Both the position numbers and the translations under genes were made by a program. Shown here piece after piece: positions 26,218 through 34,015 of a stretch of DNA of 64,000 nt. Numbering within the stretch: the stretch's first letter is position 1; the number at the start of each line of letters is the position of its first letter. Below the pieces are notes generated by a model, which was not told the DNA's origin, made no database searches, and saw nothing but the letters and a program-made list of their open reading frames with translations. Origin of the DNA: Lachnospiraceae bacterium (GTDB lineage Bacteria > Bacillota > Clostridia > Lachnospirales > Lachnospiraceae); the NCBI GenBank assembly GCA_017553035.1, contig JAFZNE010000034.1:20150-84149 (forward strand), given 5' to 3'.

Positions 26218-27573
26218 TCAGACTATATCTGCGGGTATTCCCGTAAGCACGCCCCGATCGATGATCCCGGTCACCAGACAGTCGACAAATACGTTCTGGG
26301 GACAGTCCCGGTTGTCCAGTGCTACCCTGACATATCTCTCGGTAAGCCCCGTCATGTACTTTTTCCCGTCATAGACTTCTTCCTGTTCGGTAAGGATCCT
26401 TACCTTTTTCCCAACGAAGCCCGAGACATAGTTTATGTGGTTGGCTTCATCGATGCGGCTGAGCATTTCACTGCGCCGGGTCTTGATCTCCTCATCGACC
26501 TGCCCCGGCATTTTGTCGGCAAATGTTCCCTTACGTCTTGAGTATTTAAAAATGTGAATCTTGGCGAACCCTATCTTCTTCGCAAATTCCATCGTTTCGT
26601 TGAATTCTTCTTCCGTTTCCCCGGGGAACCCGACGATGATGTCGGTATTGATAGAAGGAAGTTCATATGCTTTTCGTAGCAGGTTGCAGGCATTTTCATA
26701 ATCCTCGGCGGTATAATGCCTGTTCATCCGCTTCAGAACGGTATCGGACCCGCTCTGCAGTGAAAGATGGAAATGCGGGCATACCTTGGGATTGTCGGCA
26801 ATATGTGCCACAAAACCGTCGGTAATGATCCTGGGCTCGAGCGAACCGAGTCTGATGCGCTCTATCCCGTCAATCTTCGATACTTCGTCGATAAGATCGA
26901 GAAGGGGCACCGCATCGGGATCGGATGTTAGGTCGGTCCCGTACGAACTCAGGTGGATACCTGTGAGCACGACCTCCCTGTATCCCTTATCACGCAGGTT
27001 TACAGCTTCTTCGATAATGCTTCCGGTATCACGCGATCTGACCCTTCCGCGTACATAAGGGATGATGCAGTAAGTACAGAACTGATTGCATCCGTCGGTA
27101 ACCTTGATGAATGCTCTTGTCCGCTCATGGCAGAAGTCTTCCTTCTCTCCACTCCCGTATGCCGGTGCCGTGTCGCAGGCGGGTTTGGGATCCTTCTTCA
27201 GCAGCGCTTCCGCCACAAGTTCGGTAATGATGTCTTTTTTATCGTTTCCCGCCAGAACATCCGCATCGCCGCTTTCAACCACTTTCTCGCGTACAGCCTG
27301 CGCATAGCACCCTGCAGCCACTATCACCGCGTTCGGGCTTAGTTTTCTGGCTTTATGGAGCATCTGCCTTGATTTCCTGTCCGCAATATTTGTGACCGAA
27401 CAGGTATTGATCACGACAGCATCGGCATTTCCGTCTTCAAACGGAACGATCACCGCCCCGAGCTTCTCAAACCGCTCGCGGAACACTTCTGTCTCATAGG
27501 CATTCACCTTGCATCCGAGGCTCAGGAAGCTGATCCTCTTATCTTTCAAAATCTGGTTTTCAATATTTTCCAC
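26218..27573 (-). CDS. mtaB: tRNA (N6-L-threonylcarbamoyladenosine(37)-C2)-methylthiotransferase MtaB
   Basis: 451 residues starting with GTG at 27573. N-terminal UPF0004 domain with SLGCKVNAYETE, INTCSVTNIADRKSR and AAGCYAQ supplies the three Cys of the auxiliary iron-sulfur cluster. The radical SAM site CNQFCTYC lies near 170, and a C-terminal TRAM domain follows. MtaB (YqeV) converts t6A37 to ms2t6A37 in tRNAs that read ANN codons. The family separates from MiaB by the start and the CKVN motif. In Bacillus it follows rsmE; here nifS, thiI and an HPr-like gene lie between them. Confidence 0.93.
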   Translation of the reverse strand: MENIENQILKDKRISFLSLGCKVNAYETEVFRERFEKLGAVIVPFEDGNADAVVINTCSVTNIADRKSRQMLHKARKLSPNAVIVAAGCYAQAVREKVVESGDADVLAGNDKKDIITELVAEALLKKDPKPACDTAPAYGSGEKEDFCHERTRAFIKVTDGCNQFCTYCIIPYVRGRVRSRDTGSIIEEAVNLRDKGYREVVLTGIHLSSYGTDLTSDPDAVPLLDLIDEVSKIDGIERIRLGSLEPRIITDGFVAHIADNPKVCPHFHLSLQSGSDTVLKRMNRHYTAEDYENACNLLRKAYELPSINTDIIVGFPGETEEEFNETMEFAKKIGFAKIHIFKYSRRKGTFADKMPGQVDEEIKTRRSEMLSRIDEANHINYVSGFVGKKVRILTEQEEVYDGKKYMTGLTERYVRVALDNRDCPQNVFVDCLVTGIIDRGVLTGIPADIV

Positions 27574-27590
27574 AAATACTCACCGTTATC

Positions 27591-27609
27591 TTTGTGCATT
27601 ATGCACAAA
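27591..27609. promoter_or_regulatory. Perfect 19-bp palindrome in the divergent mtaB / HPr-like intergenic region
   Basis: TTTGTGCAT, one base, ATGCACAAA: perfect 9-bp arms. It lies 18 bases upstream of the mtaB start and about 85 bases before the HPr-like promoter. A dimeric regulator could bind here, but which one is unknown. Confidence 0.5.
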
Positions 27610-27692
27610 ATATTCAGAATTTTATGACTATAAAGCGCCCATATTCATCCCAAAACGCAGAATTTCCGAAAAAAGTTTATAAACTCTGTATA

Positions 27693-27721
27693 TTGACTAT
27701 TTTCACTAAACCGTATAAGAT
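27693..27721 (+). promoter_or_regulatory. Sigma-A promoter of the HPr-like gene
   Basis: TTGACT at 27693-27698, a 17-base spacer, TAAGAT at 27716-27721, with start codon 44 bases further on. The ribosome binding site AAAGGAG precedes the ATG. Confidence 0.65.
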
Positions 27722-27764
27722 AGCATTGTAGCAAAAAACTGAAATTCGAAAGGAGAAATTTAGG

Positions 27765-27995
27765 ATGAAAACAGTTAAAATCAGTTTAAATTCGATCGAT
27801 GCAGTTAAATCATTTGTTAATACCGTAACAAAGTATGATTCGGACTTTGATCTTGTATCAGGAAGATATGTTATCGACGCTAAGTCGATCATGGGTATCT
27901 TCAGTCTTGATCTTTCCAAGCCTATTGATCTGAACATCCATACAGAAGAGAACCTTGACGGTATCCTTGATGCCCTCAAGCCTTATCTTATCTGA
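27765..27995 (+). CDS. HPr-like protein without the active-site histidine (Crh-like)
   Basis: 76 residues, close to HPr length. It aligns along HPr: the segment of the active-site GIHARPA reads SIDAVKS here, so His15 is replaced by Asp. The Ser46 region is kept as DAKSIMGIFSLDL (HPr: LKSIMGVMSL). Loss of His15 with retention of Ser46 is the pattern of Bacillus Crh, a catabolite-repression partner of CcpA that is phosphorylated only by HPr kinase. It therefore cannot relay phosphate in the PTS but may be a regulator. It stands alone on the plus strand with its own promoter and terminator. The exact partner is inference. Confidence 0.75.
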   Translation: MKTVKISLNSIDAVKSFVNTVTKYDSDFDLVSGRYVIDAKSIMGIFSLDLSKPIDLNIHTEENLDGILDALKPYLI

Positions 27996-28009
27996 TATCG
28001 GTTGAATTT

Positions 28010-28036
28010 AACCCCCGCGATGCGGGGGTTTTTTTT
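28010..28036 (+). terminator. Rho-independent terminator after the HPr-like gene
   Basis: AACCCCCGC, a short loop GAT, GCGGGGGTT and eight T: a strong terminator 15 bases after the stop at 27995. Confidence 0.95.
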
Positions 28037-28087
28037 ATTTCGAAAATCATCCTGTAAGATGAAACCATTATCTTCTTTTATACGGTA

Positions 28088-29272
28088 TCATTCCGCTATA
28101 TCTATGATCTCCACTGTGCTGATCGCCTGCTCGACCAGCTCTTCAATGACTCCCTCGAGCTTCTTTTCAGACCTTTCGATAACATCGATCCTGGGTTTGG
28201 TCTTCGGATGCTTGGCAACAAATATCGTGCAGCAGTCCTCGTAAGGCTCGATCGACGTTTCGTATGTGTTGATCTTCATTGCGATATCAACGATATCCTG
28301 CTTGTCAAATGCGATCAACGGCCTGTAAACGGGCATCGTACATACGGCATTGGTCGCCGCAAGTCCCTGCATGGTCTGTGATGCCACCTGTCCGATGCTC
28401 TCACCGGTAACAAGGCCGAGCGACCTGCATTCTCCGGCAAAATGTTCCGCGATCCTCATCATATATCGTCTCATGATGATCGTCAGTTCCTCACGGGGGC
28501 ATTTATCGATAATAGCAAGCTGAACGTCCGTAAAATTGACCACATGCAGCCGGATCGGTCCTGTATAGACGCTGATCAGCTTTGCAAGATCAACGACCTT
28601 CTGTTTTGCGCGTTCGCTGGTATATGGAGGTGCATGGAAATAAACGGCATCAATGTATACACCTCTTTTTGCGACCATATATCCCGCAACCGGGCTGTCG
28701 ATACCGCCGGAGAGCAGCAGCATCGCTTTTCCGTTGGCGCCTACCGGCATGCCTCCGGGGCCCTGGATCGTATCGCAGAATACGTAAGCCTTATTTCTGA
28801 TCTCCACCTGAAGTTTCACCTGCGGTTCATGTACATCTACCTTCAGGTGTGGAAATCTCTGCAGAAGGTAATCTCCCATCCCGGAGCATATCTCGGGAGT
28901 TTCGATCGGATACTTCTTATCGGAACGTCTCGCAAATACTTTGAAAGTAAAGCTTTCTCCGGCAAATCTTTCTTCCACGAAGTCGCCGGTGTGTTTTGTA
29001 AGACTCTCCCACGATGCATCTTCGATCACGATGGCGGGACATATCGCCCATACGCCGAATACGGTTTTGATCGCATCTATCGTCTCGTCATAATCGTACT
29101 CTTCGGGACACTCTACCAGTACCCTTCCCTGTTCTCTAATACAGGAAAACCCTTCGGAAATCTTCTTCAGTTTCCTGCGGATCCTGTCGCACAATGCGTC
29201 TTCAAATACGTAACGGTTCTGGCCTTTTATACCTATTTCTGCGTACTTTATCAGCAGCGCTCTGTATTTCAT
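28088..29272 (-). CDS. thiI: tRNA 4-thiouridine synthase ThiI (without rhodanese domain)
   Basis: 394 residues. Residues 1-165 are the ferredoxin-like and THUMP domains that bind tRNA. The PP-loop ATPase starts near 180 with LLLSGGIDSPVAGYMVAKRG, and TGESIGQVASQTMQGL and YRPLIAFDKQDIVDIA follow. There is no C-terminal rhodanese domain, as in Bacillus ThiI, which takes sulfur directly from the neighbouring cysteine desulfurase. It makes s4U at tRNA position 8. The upstream nifS-like gene ends 17 bases before it starts, so the sulfur donor and acceptor are in one operon. Confidence 0.95.
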   Translation of the reverse strand: MKYRALLIKYAEIGIKGQNRYVFEDALCDRIRRKLKKISEGFSCIREQGRVLVECPEEYDYDETIDAIKTVFGVWAICPAIVIEDASWESLTKHTGDFVEERFAGESFTFKVFARRSDKKYPIETPEICSGMGDYLLQRFPHLKVDVHEPQVKLQVEIRNKAYVFCDTIQGPGGMPVGANGKAMLLLSGGIDSPVAGYMVAKRGVYIDAVYFHAPPYTSERAKQKVVDLAKLISVYTGPIRLHVVNFTDVQLAIIDKCPREELTIIMRRYMMRIAEHFAGECRSLGLVTGESIGQVASQTMQGLAATNAVCTMPVYRPLIAFDKQDIVDIAMKINTYETSIEPYEDCCTIFVAKHPKTKPRIDVIERSEKKLEGVIEELVEQAISTVEIIDIAE

Positions 29273-29289
29273 ATTATTTCCTCACTACA

Positions 29290-30450
29290 TTATTTTCTTG
29301 AAAACCGGCCGTATACCGGAACCAGTTCTTTCAAAGTCTCTATTCCGTAATCGATCTCCTCGGCGGTGTTGTTCCCGCAGAAGCTGAACCTGATCGTTGA
29401 ATCCAGAAGTTTTTCCGGAACACCTATGGCTTTCAATGTTCCGCTGATCCCCGGATGGTTGGATGAACATGCCGATCCCGAACTTACATAAATGCCTCTC
29501 TCTTCAAGCGCATGTAGGAGCACTTCCGCTTTGATCCCGTCGAAACTCACGCTCAGGATATGGGGCGCCGTCTTATGTATGTCCTCCCCGACCGCATTTA
29601 CATGTGCCTGAGGGATCCGGGCAAGGCCGTCGATCATCCTCTGCTTCAGTTCATACATATGAGCTGTTCTTGTATCGAGATCTTCGTATATTTTGCCTGC
29701 GGCAATTCCCAGACCTGCTATAGCGGGAACATTCTCCGTTCCCGATCTTCTGTCCTTCTGCTGCCCGCCTCCGAATATCAAAGGCCTCAGTCTCACTCCG
29801 TCGGCAACATACAGAAATCCGCTTCCTTTCGGCCCATGGAGCTTGTGTCCGCTGACGCTCATCAGGTCTATGCCTTCTTTTTTCGGATTGATCCTGTATT
29901 TGCCGTATGCCTGTATGGCATCCGTGTGAAATATGATATGAGGGTTTTTCTGCTTAACCGCACGCGATAATCCGGCAATATCCTGTACTGCGCCGGTTTC
30001 GTTATTAACATACATTATCGAGACAAGTATCGTATCATCACGGACCATCTCTGAGAGCCGTTCCGGATCGATATGCCCCAAATTGTCCACAGGAACGAAT
30101 TCCACTTCAAAGCCGAATTCTTCAAGCCCGAGCAGCGGATTGTAGACTGCGGGGTGTTCAAATGCGGAGGCAATGATATGCTTTCCCCTGCGTTTGTTGA
30201 CAAAAGCGGATCCCGCGAGGGCCATATTGTTGGACTCTGTGCCCCCGGAGGTGAAAACGATCTCCTTCGGCGCCGCATGAAGCGTAGAAGCTATTGTGGC
30301 TGCGGCATCCCTGATATATTTCTCCGCATCAAAACCTTTGATATGTTTCGACGAAGGATTGCCGTAATCCTCAAGCATCACGCGGTTCATTATCTCCGCG
30401 GCTTCATTGCATACCCGCGTAGTTGCTGCGTTATCAAAATAACATTCCAT
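29290..30450 (-). CDS. Cysteine desulfurase (NifS/IscS family) partner of ThiI
   Basis: 386 residues of the PLP-dependent aminotransferase class V. FTSGGTESNNMAL is near the start of the core, SVSGHKLHGPKGSGFL holds the PLP Lys (near 195-205), and SSGSACSSNHPG holds the catalytic Cys that carries the persulfide (near 325). It removes sulfur from cysteine. Its position directly before thiI matches the nifZ-thiI pair of Bacillus, so tRNA thiolation is the most likely job, though Fe-S cluster supply cannot be excluded. The start ATG at 30450 begins MECYFDNAATT. Confidence 0.93.
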   Translation of the reverse strand: MECYFDNAATTRVCNEAAEIMNRVMLEDYGNPSSKHIKGFDAEKYIRDAAATIASTLHAAPKEIVFTSGGTESNNMALAGSAFVNKRRGKHIIASAFEHPAVYNPLLGLEEFGFEVEFVPVDNLGHIDPERLSEMVRDDTILVSIMYVNNETGAVQDIAGLSRAVKQKNPHIIFHTDAIQAYGKYRINPKKEGIDLMSVSGHKLHGPKGSGFLYVADGVRLRPLIFGGGQQKDRRSGTENVPAIAGLGIAAGKIYEDLDTRTAHMYELKQRMIDGLARIPQAHVNAVGEDIHKTAPHILSVSFDGIKAEVLLHALEERGIYVSSGSACSSNHPGISGTLKAIGVPEKLLDSTIRFSFCGNNTAEEIDYGIETLKELVPVYGRFSRK

Positions 30451-30504
30451 TTGTTAAAAAAACCTTCCTGATCCTTACTTTCCCAATGGGAATGCAGCTG
30501 CTGT

Positions 30505-31254
30505 TTAATCAAGCTCAAATCCGATAATGGCAAGCGCCGCAAGTCCCGCGGTCTCGGTACGAAGTATCCTGCGGCCGAGGCTTATCGCCTTGCACCCGGA
30601 ATCGATCGCCTTTTCAGCTTCTTCCGGCTCAAATCCGCCTTCGGGACCGATGAATACACCGATACTCTTTTTTCCCCTGAGCGATCTGATAATATTTCGG
30701 GCTTCTTCCATTCCGGCATCCGAATTGTCGGCATTCTCATATGGTATGAGGCTGCATTCGAGTTCCGAAGCCATCTTGAGCGCCGTCTCAAAACTAACGG
30801 TCTCGTGTACTTCGGGAATTATCCCTCGCCCCGACTGTTCCGCCGCGCTCTTGGCAATGCTCTGCCAGCGCTCGAGCTTTCTTGCTCCCTTTTCATCCGA
30901 ACCGGTCTTGACTATCACTCTTTTGGTCATTACCGGCACGATAAGTTTTACTCCAAGCTCTACGGATTTCTGTATGATAAGCTCCATCTTGTCTTTCTTG
31001 GGGAGCCCCTGAAACAGCACGATCCCGGCTGACGGTTCCGCGGCCGAGCCGCAGCTTTTCACAATGTCGGCAATAAGCTTCCTGCCCTCATTGCACCGGA
31101 TCCTGCAATAATGATCCATTCCCTCGCCGTCGCAGATTATCAGCTCCTCGCCGTCCTTCATCCTCAGGACATTGCGTATATGATTGACATCCGGACCGTC
31201 GAGAACGATATGATCCTCAAGAATATTGGATCTTTCCGTATAAAAATGATACAT
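30505..31254 (-). CDS. rsmE: 16S rRNA (uracil(1498)-N3)-methyltransferase RsmE
   Basis: 249 residues of the SPOUT class. The N-terminal PUA-like part starts YHFYTERSNI; the SAM knot has IGVFIGPEGGFEPEEAEKA and AISLGRRILRTETAGLAAL (LGxRILRxETA). It methylates U1498 of 16S rRNA. It follows prmA on the same strand, the usual order prmA-rsmE (yqeT-yqeU). Confidence 0.95.
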   Translation of the reverse strand: MYHFYTERSNILEDHIVLDGPDVNHIRNVLRMKDGEELIICDGEGMDHYCRIRCNEGRKLIADIVKSCGSAAEPSAGIVLFQGLPKKDKMELIIQKSVELGVKLIVPVMTKRVIVKTGSDEKGARKLERWQSIAKSAAEQSGRGIIPEVHETVSFETALKMASELECSLIPYENADNSDAGMEEARNIIRSLRGKKSIGVFIGPEGGFEPEEAEKAIDSGCKAISLGRRILRTETAGLAALAIIGFELD

Positions 31255-31359
31255 TTACTCTATACTCCAAATATATCCGCTATTTTCCCGGCTGTTTCCA
31301 TTTACTGCTTCTTAAGCAGATTTCCGACTGTTGTTTCCTTCACATTGCTTGACGGGCTG

Positions 31360-32415
31360 TCACTTCTTTGCTACGATGCTTACCCAGTCGTTCATATGCA
31401 GAACTTCCACGATCTCGAACCCATTGGTAAGCACGGCTTCCTTAACGGCCTCTTCCTTGGTATTGATGATGCCCGAGCTGATGAACAGTCCGCCGTCCTT
31501 CATGAAATTACCTGCTCCTGCCGACAGCGGAATGATCACATCCGCAAGGATATTTGCAACGACCACGTCCACTTCGAAACATTTCAGATCTTTACACAGA
31601 TCATCTTCGGTCAGTACATTGCCCTTGATAAATACCGTCTTTCCTTTCTGAGGGATTACGGCTTTCTCACATCTTTCGGCTGAAATGGCGTTGACTCCCG
31701 CATTTTCAACCGAAGTGTCGACGGCGATCTCGTCTATATCGATCCCGAGTACCGATTCTGCTCCGAGCTTCATTGCGGCTATCGACAGAATGCCGCTTCC
31801 ACAGCCCAGATCGAGCACACGGTCACCGGATTTCATATATTTCTTTAATGCAAGGATGCACAGTTTGGTCGTCTCATGTGCTCCCGTACCGAATGCCGTG
31901 CCCGGATCGATATCGATAACTATCTCGTCCGGATGTGCAGTCCCGGTTTCGGATGCACCCCCGGTTTCATAAGCACTGCCGGCTTCTCCAGCGCGGGGAA
32001 GGCTTCCCGGAACATATTCTTCCCAGGTCGGTTTGATCACTATGCTGTCATCGATCCTGAAAGGTTTGAAGAACTCTTTCCAGTTATTGATCCAGTTATT
32101 GTCATCTTCGAGCGTTACCTCTAATTTCATCGCCCCGAAATCGCACAGACCCGAATAATCCTCTGCACATTCGCGGATCCTGGCTTCCAGCTCTTTTTCG
32201 TCAACGTCGGGGTCGACATAGAAACTTACGTATGCTATCCCTTCATCGGGCGGAAGTTCGGGAAGGATGTCTATGAACATCCTCTTCTTCTCGTCTTCGG
32301 TAAGCGGAACATTATCCTCGATCTCAAAGCCTTCAAGTTCAAGGTCCATCGCGATCGCTCCGAGATAATCAAGTGCCTCCGTTGTTGTCCGGAGTCTGAG
32401 CTTTTTCCATTTCAT
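31360..32415 (-). CDS. prmA: Ribosomal protein L11 methyltransferase PrmA
   Basis: 351 residues, slightly longer than the usual 300-315. The N-terminal L11-binding domain begins KWKKLRLRTTTEALDYLGA. The methyltransferase domain has PGTAFGTGAHETTKLCILAL and VLDLGCGSGILSIAAMKLG (SAM loop) and VVANILADVIIPLSAG. An insertion of about 25 residues rich in Ala, Gly, Thr and Glu (AYETGGASETGTA) lies at about residues 148-172, just before IVIDIDPGTAFG, probably a disordered linker. It trimethylates L11. It starts 13 bases after the stop of the lipoprotein gene upstream. Confidence 0.95.
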   Translation of the reverse strand: MKWKKLRLRTTTEALDYLGAIAMDLELEGFEIEDNVPLTEDEKKRMFIDILPELPPDEGIAYVSFYVDPDVDEKELEARIRECAEDYSGLCDFGAMKLEVTLEDDNNWINNWKEFFKPFRIDDSIVIKPTWEEYVPGSLPRAGEAGSAYETGGASETGTAHPDEIVIDIDPGTAFGTGAHETTKLCILALKKYMKSGDRVLDLGCGSGILSIAAMKLGAESVLGIDIDEIAVDTSVENAGVNAISAERCEKAVIPQKGKTVFIKGNVLTEDDLCKDLKCFEVDVVVANILADVIIPLSAGAGNFMKDGGLFISSGIINTKEEAVKEAVLTNGFEIVEVLHMNDWVSIVAKK

Positions 32416-32428
32416 CTTCGATCCTCAG

Positions 32429-33886
32429 TTATTCATTCCAAATGTATTTGATATACTTCTTTTTGGGACTTCCGAGCATATAATCATCATTTGCGACCAG
32501 CGTGATCACATTATCGGATTCCGAAACGCTCTTGAGACTGTACTCACCGGCGCCGATCAGTTCGTTGACACGCTCGCGGCCGAGATAAATGTGCTTGGGT
32601 ACCACGTAGAGATTGATATCTGCGGGTGCGACATCTTCTCCGATCAGGAAATATACACATCCCCTCATAGCCATGTCATCGTATCTGTATGCTCCGGTCG
32701 TGATCCCGGAAATAACTTCCACGGGCTGTCCTTTTGTCAGATACACTTCCTCGACATAATCCTCAAAACGCTTCTCGTCGTTGCCCTGGACAGGTCTTTC
32801 GTAATTGATGCCGGTCTTGTCATCCAGATCGTACTGGTAATATTTGAAAATGACATCATACAGGTCTTTGTACGTGAGCGGGGTCGTGTTCAGATCGTAA
32901 GTATCGCCGTTCGTATCGGTCATAATGCCGGTCCTTGAGTTGTAGGTCTTCATGTATCCCCACATTGCGAATGCATATGCGATCTTCAGCGATTCGTCCG
33001 CCGAAACTCTCGACCAGGTAAGCGAATTGGAAAGGAATGCCTGAACATAAGCATTGCTTCCGTAATGTTCTCCAACGTAATTTACGATCTCTTTTGCGAA
33101 CAGCTCGCCGGCTTCCTCCCAGCATCCCCAGAATTCTTTCTGTTCCGAAAGAAGGATCCCGTCGATCTCCGGATATGTCCCGTCTTTGTTGATGCCGGCT
33201 TTTTTGATGGTCTCGGCTTTCTTTATGCGTTCCGCGGTTACCTGAGTGTGGTAATCATTCATTCCGAAAATATCATTTTCATAGTATTTTTGCGGACCGT
33301 CATAATTGTGATTACCCAGCACATAAGCCGAATATACAACATCATCTATTGTTACGGGCTGTCCGTCGGAGAAATTAATGCCTTCTTTCAGGACCACCCT
33401 GAGCACTTTGTACTTCTTACCGCTCTCCTTGGCAGCTTTTGCCGTATTTCCGAAAAATGAATCATCATCGATAAACTGATATTCATAAGCAACACAAGGA
33501 TACTCTATACCTGCCTGCGCCTGTCCCTTTTCGTCAATATAGAACAGCGGAGCCTGGGTCTTTGCAACTATCTCATCGGCCAGATCACTGTCGGCATAAA
33601 AAGGATTCAGGACCATTACCTCGTCGTCGAATCCTATTTCAACGGGCTGTTCGTCTTCGGCACTTCTTGCCTCAACACTTGCGTCATATCTGCCCTGCGG
33701 CCTGTCGATGATCGGCGTCGGCAGCGGAGTCGGTGTCGGCGTGCTGGTCGGCTGTGCCGGCTCTGTTATCTGTACCATCACGTCTCCGTCCGGTTCTTTA
33801 TTTCCCGAGCATCCCGTAAATATAAAGATGCATAACAGTGCGGCAATAACAAATATATCTGTTTTAAAATACTTTCTCTCTTTCAA
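32429..33886 (-). CDS. Lipoprotein related to peptide ABC-transporter substrate-binding proteins, lacking the C-terminal lobe
   Basis: About 485 residues from TTG 33886, chosen because GGAGG lies eight bases before it; an in-frame ATG further upstream has no such site. A signal peptide with lipobox FIFTGCSG is followed by a Pro/Thr linker (PTSTPTPTPLPTP). The rest resembles SBP_bac_5: DEVMVLNPFYADSDLADEIV, LKEGINFSDGQPVTIDDVVY, and it ends in NDDYMLGSPKKKYIKYIWNE. In the family this last stretch (NPxYWGGxPKxDxI) lies near the middle, so the whole second lobe is absent. Several central segments have no counterpart I recognise. It lies between the TetM-like gene and prmA, a place where close relatives usually have no gene. 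Confidence 0.7.
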   Translation of the reverse strand: MKERKYFKTDIFVIAALLCIFIFTGCSGNKEPDGDVMVQITEPAQPTSTPTPTPLPTPIIDRPQGRYDASVEARSAEDEQPVEIGFDDEVMVLNPFYADSDLADEIVAKTQAPLFYIDEKGQAQAGIEYPCVAYEYQFIDDDSFFGNTAKAAKESGKKYKVLRVVLKEGINFSDGQPVTIDDVVYSAYVLGNHNYDGPQKYYENDIFGMNDYHTQVTAERIKKAETIKKAGINKDGTYPEIDGILLSEQKEFWGCWEEAGELFAKEIVNYVGEHYGSNAYVQAFLSNSLTWSRVSADESLKIAYAFAMWGYMKTYNSRTGIMTDTNGDTYDLNTTPLTYKDLYDVIFKYYQYDLDDKTGINYERPVQGNDEKRFEDYVEEVYLTKGQPVEVISGITTGAYRYDDMAMRGCVYFLIGEDVAPADINLYVVPKHIYLGRERVNELIGAGEYSLKSVSESDNVITLVANDDYMLGSPKKKYIKYIWNE

Positions 33887-33976
33887 CTTCAAAGCCTCCG
33901 TTTGTAAATGCCTTTTCATTTTGTGATAATTCGTCAAAACAATGACTCTTTTATCCTTATTTGCACATACGAAAAT

Positions 33977-34005
33977 AGAATACCACATTGTGCTTCTGAT
34001 GTCAA
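33977..34005 (-). promoter_or_regulatory. Sigma-A promoter of the lipoprotein gene
   Basis: On the minus strand TTGACA (34000-34005), 17 bases, TATTCT (33977-33982), followed by an 85-90 base leader to the TTG start. It overlaps the sequence just before the TetM-like stop, so prmA and rsmE downstream could be driven from here independently of heat shock. Confidence 0.75.
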
Positions 34006-34015
34006 AATGAGCAGA

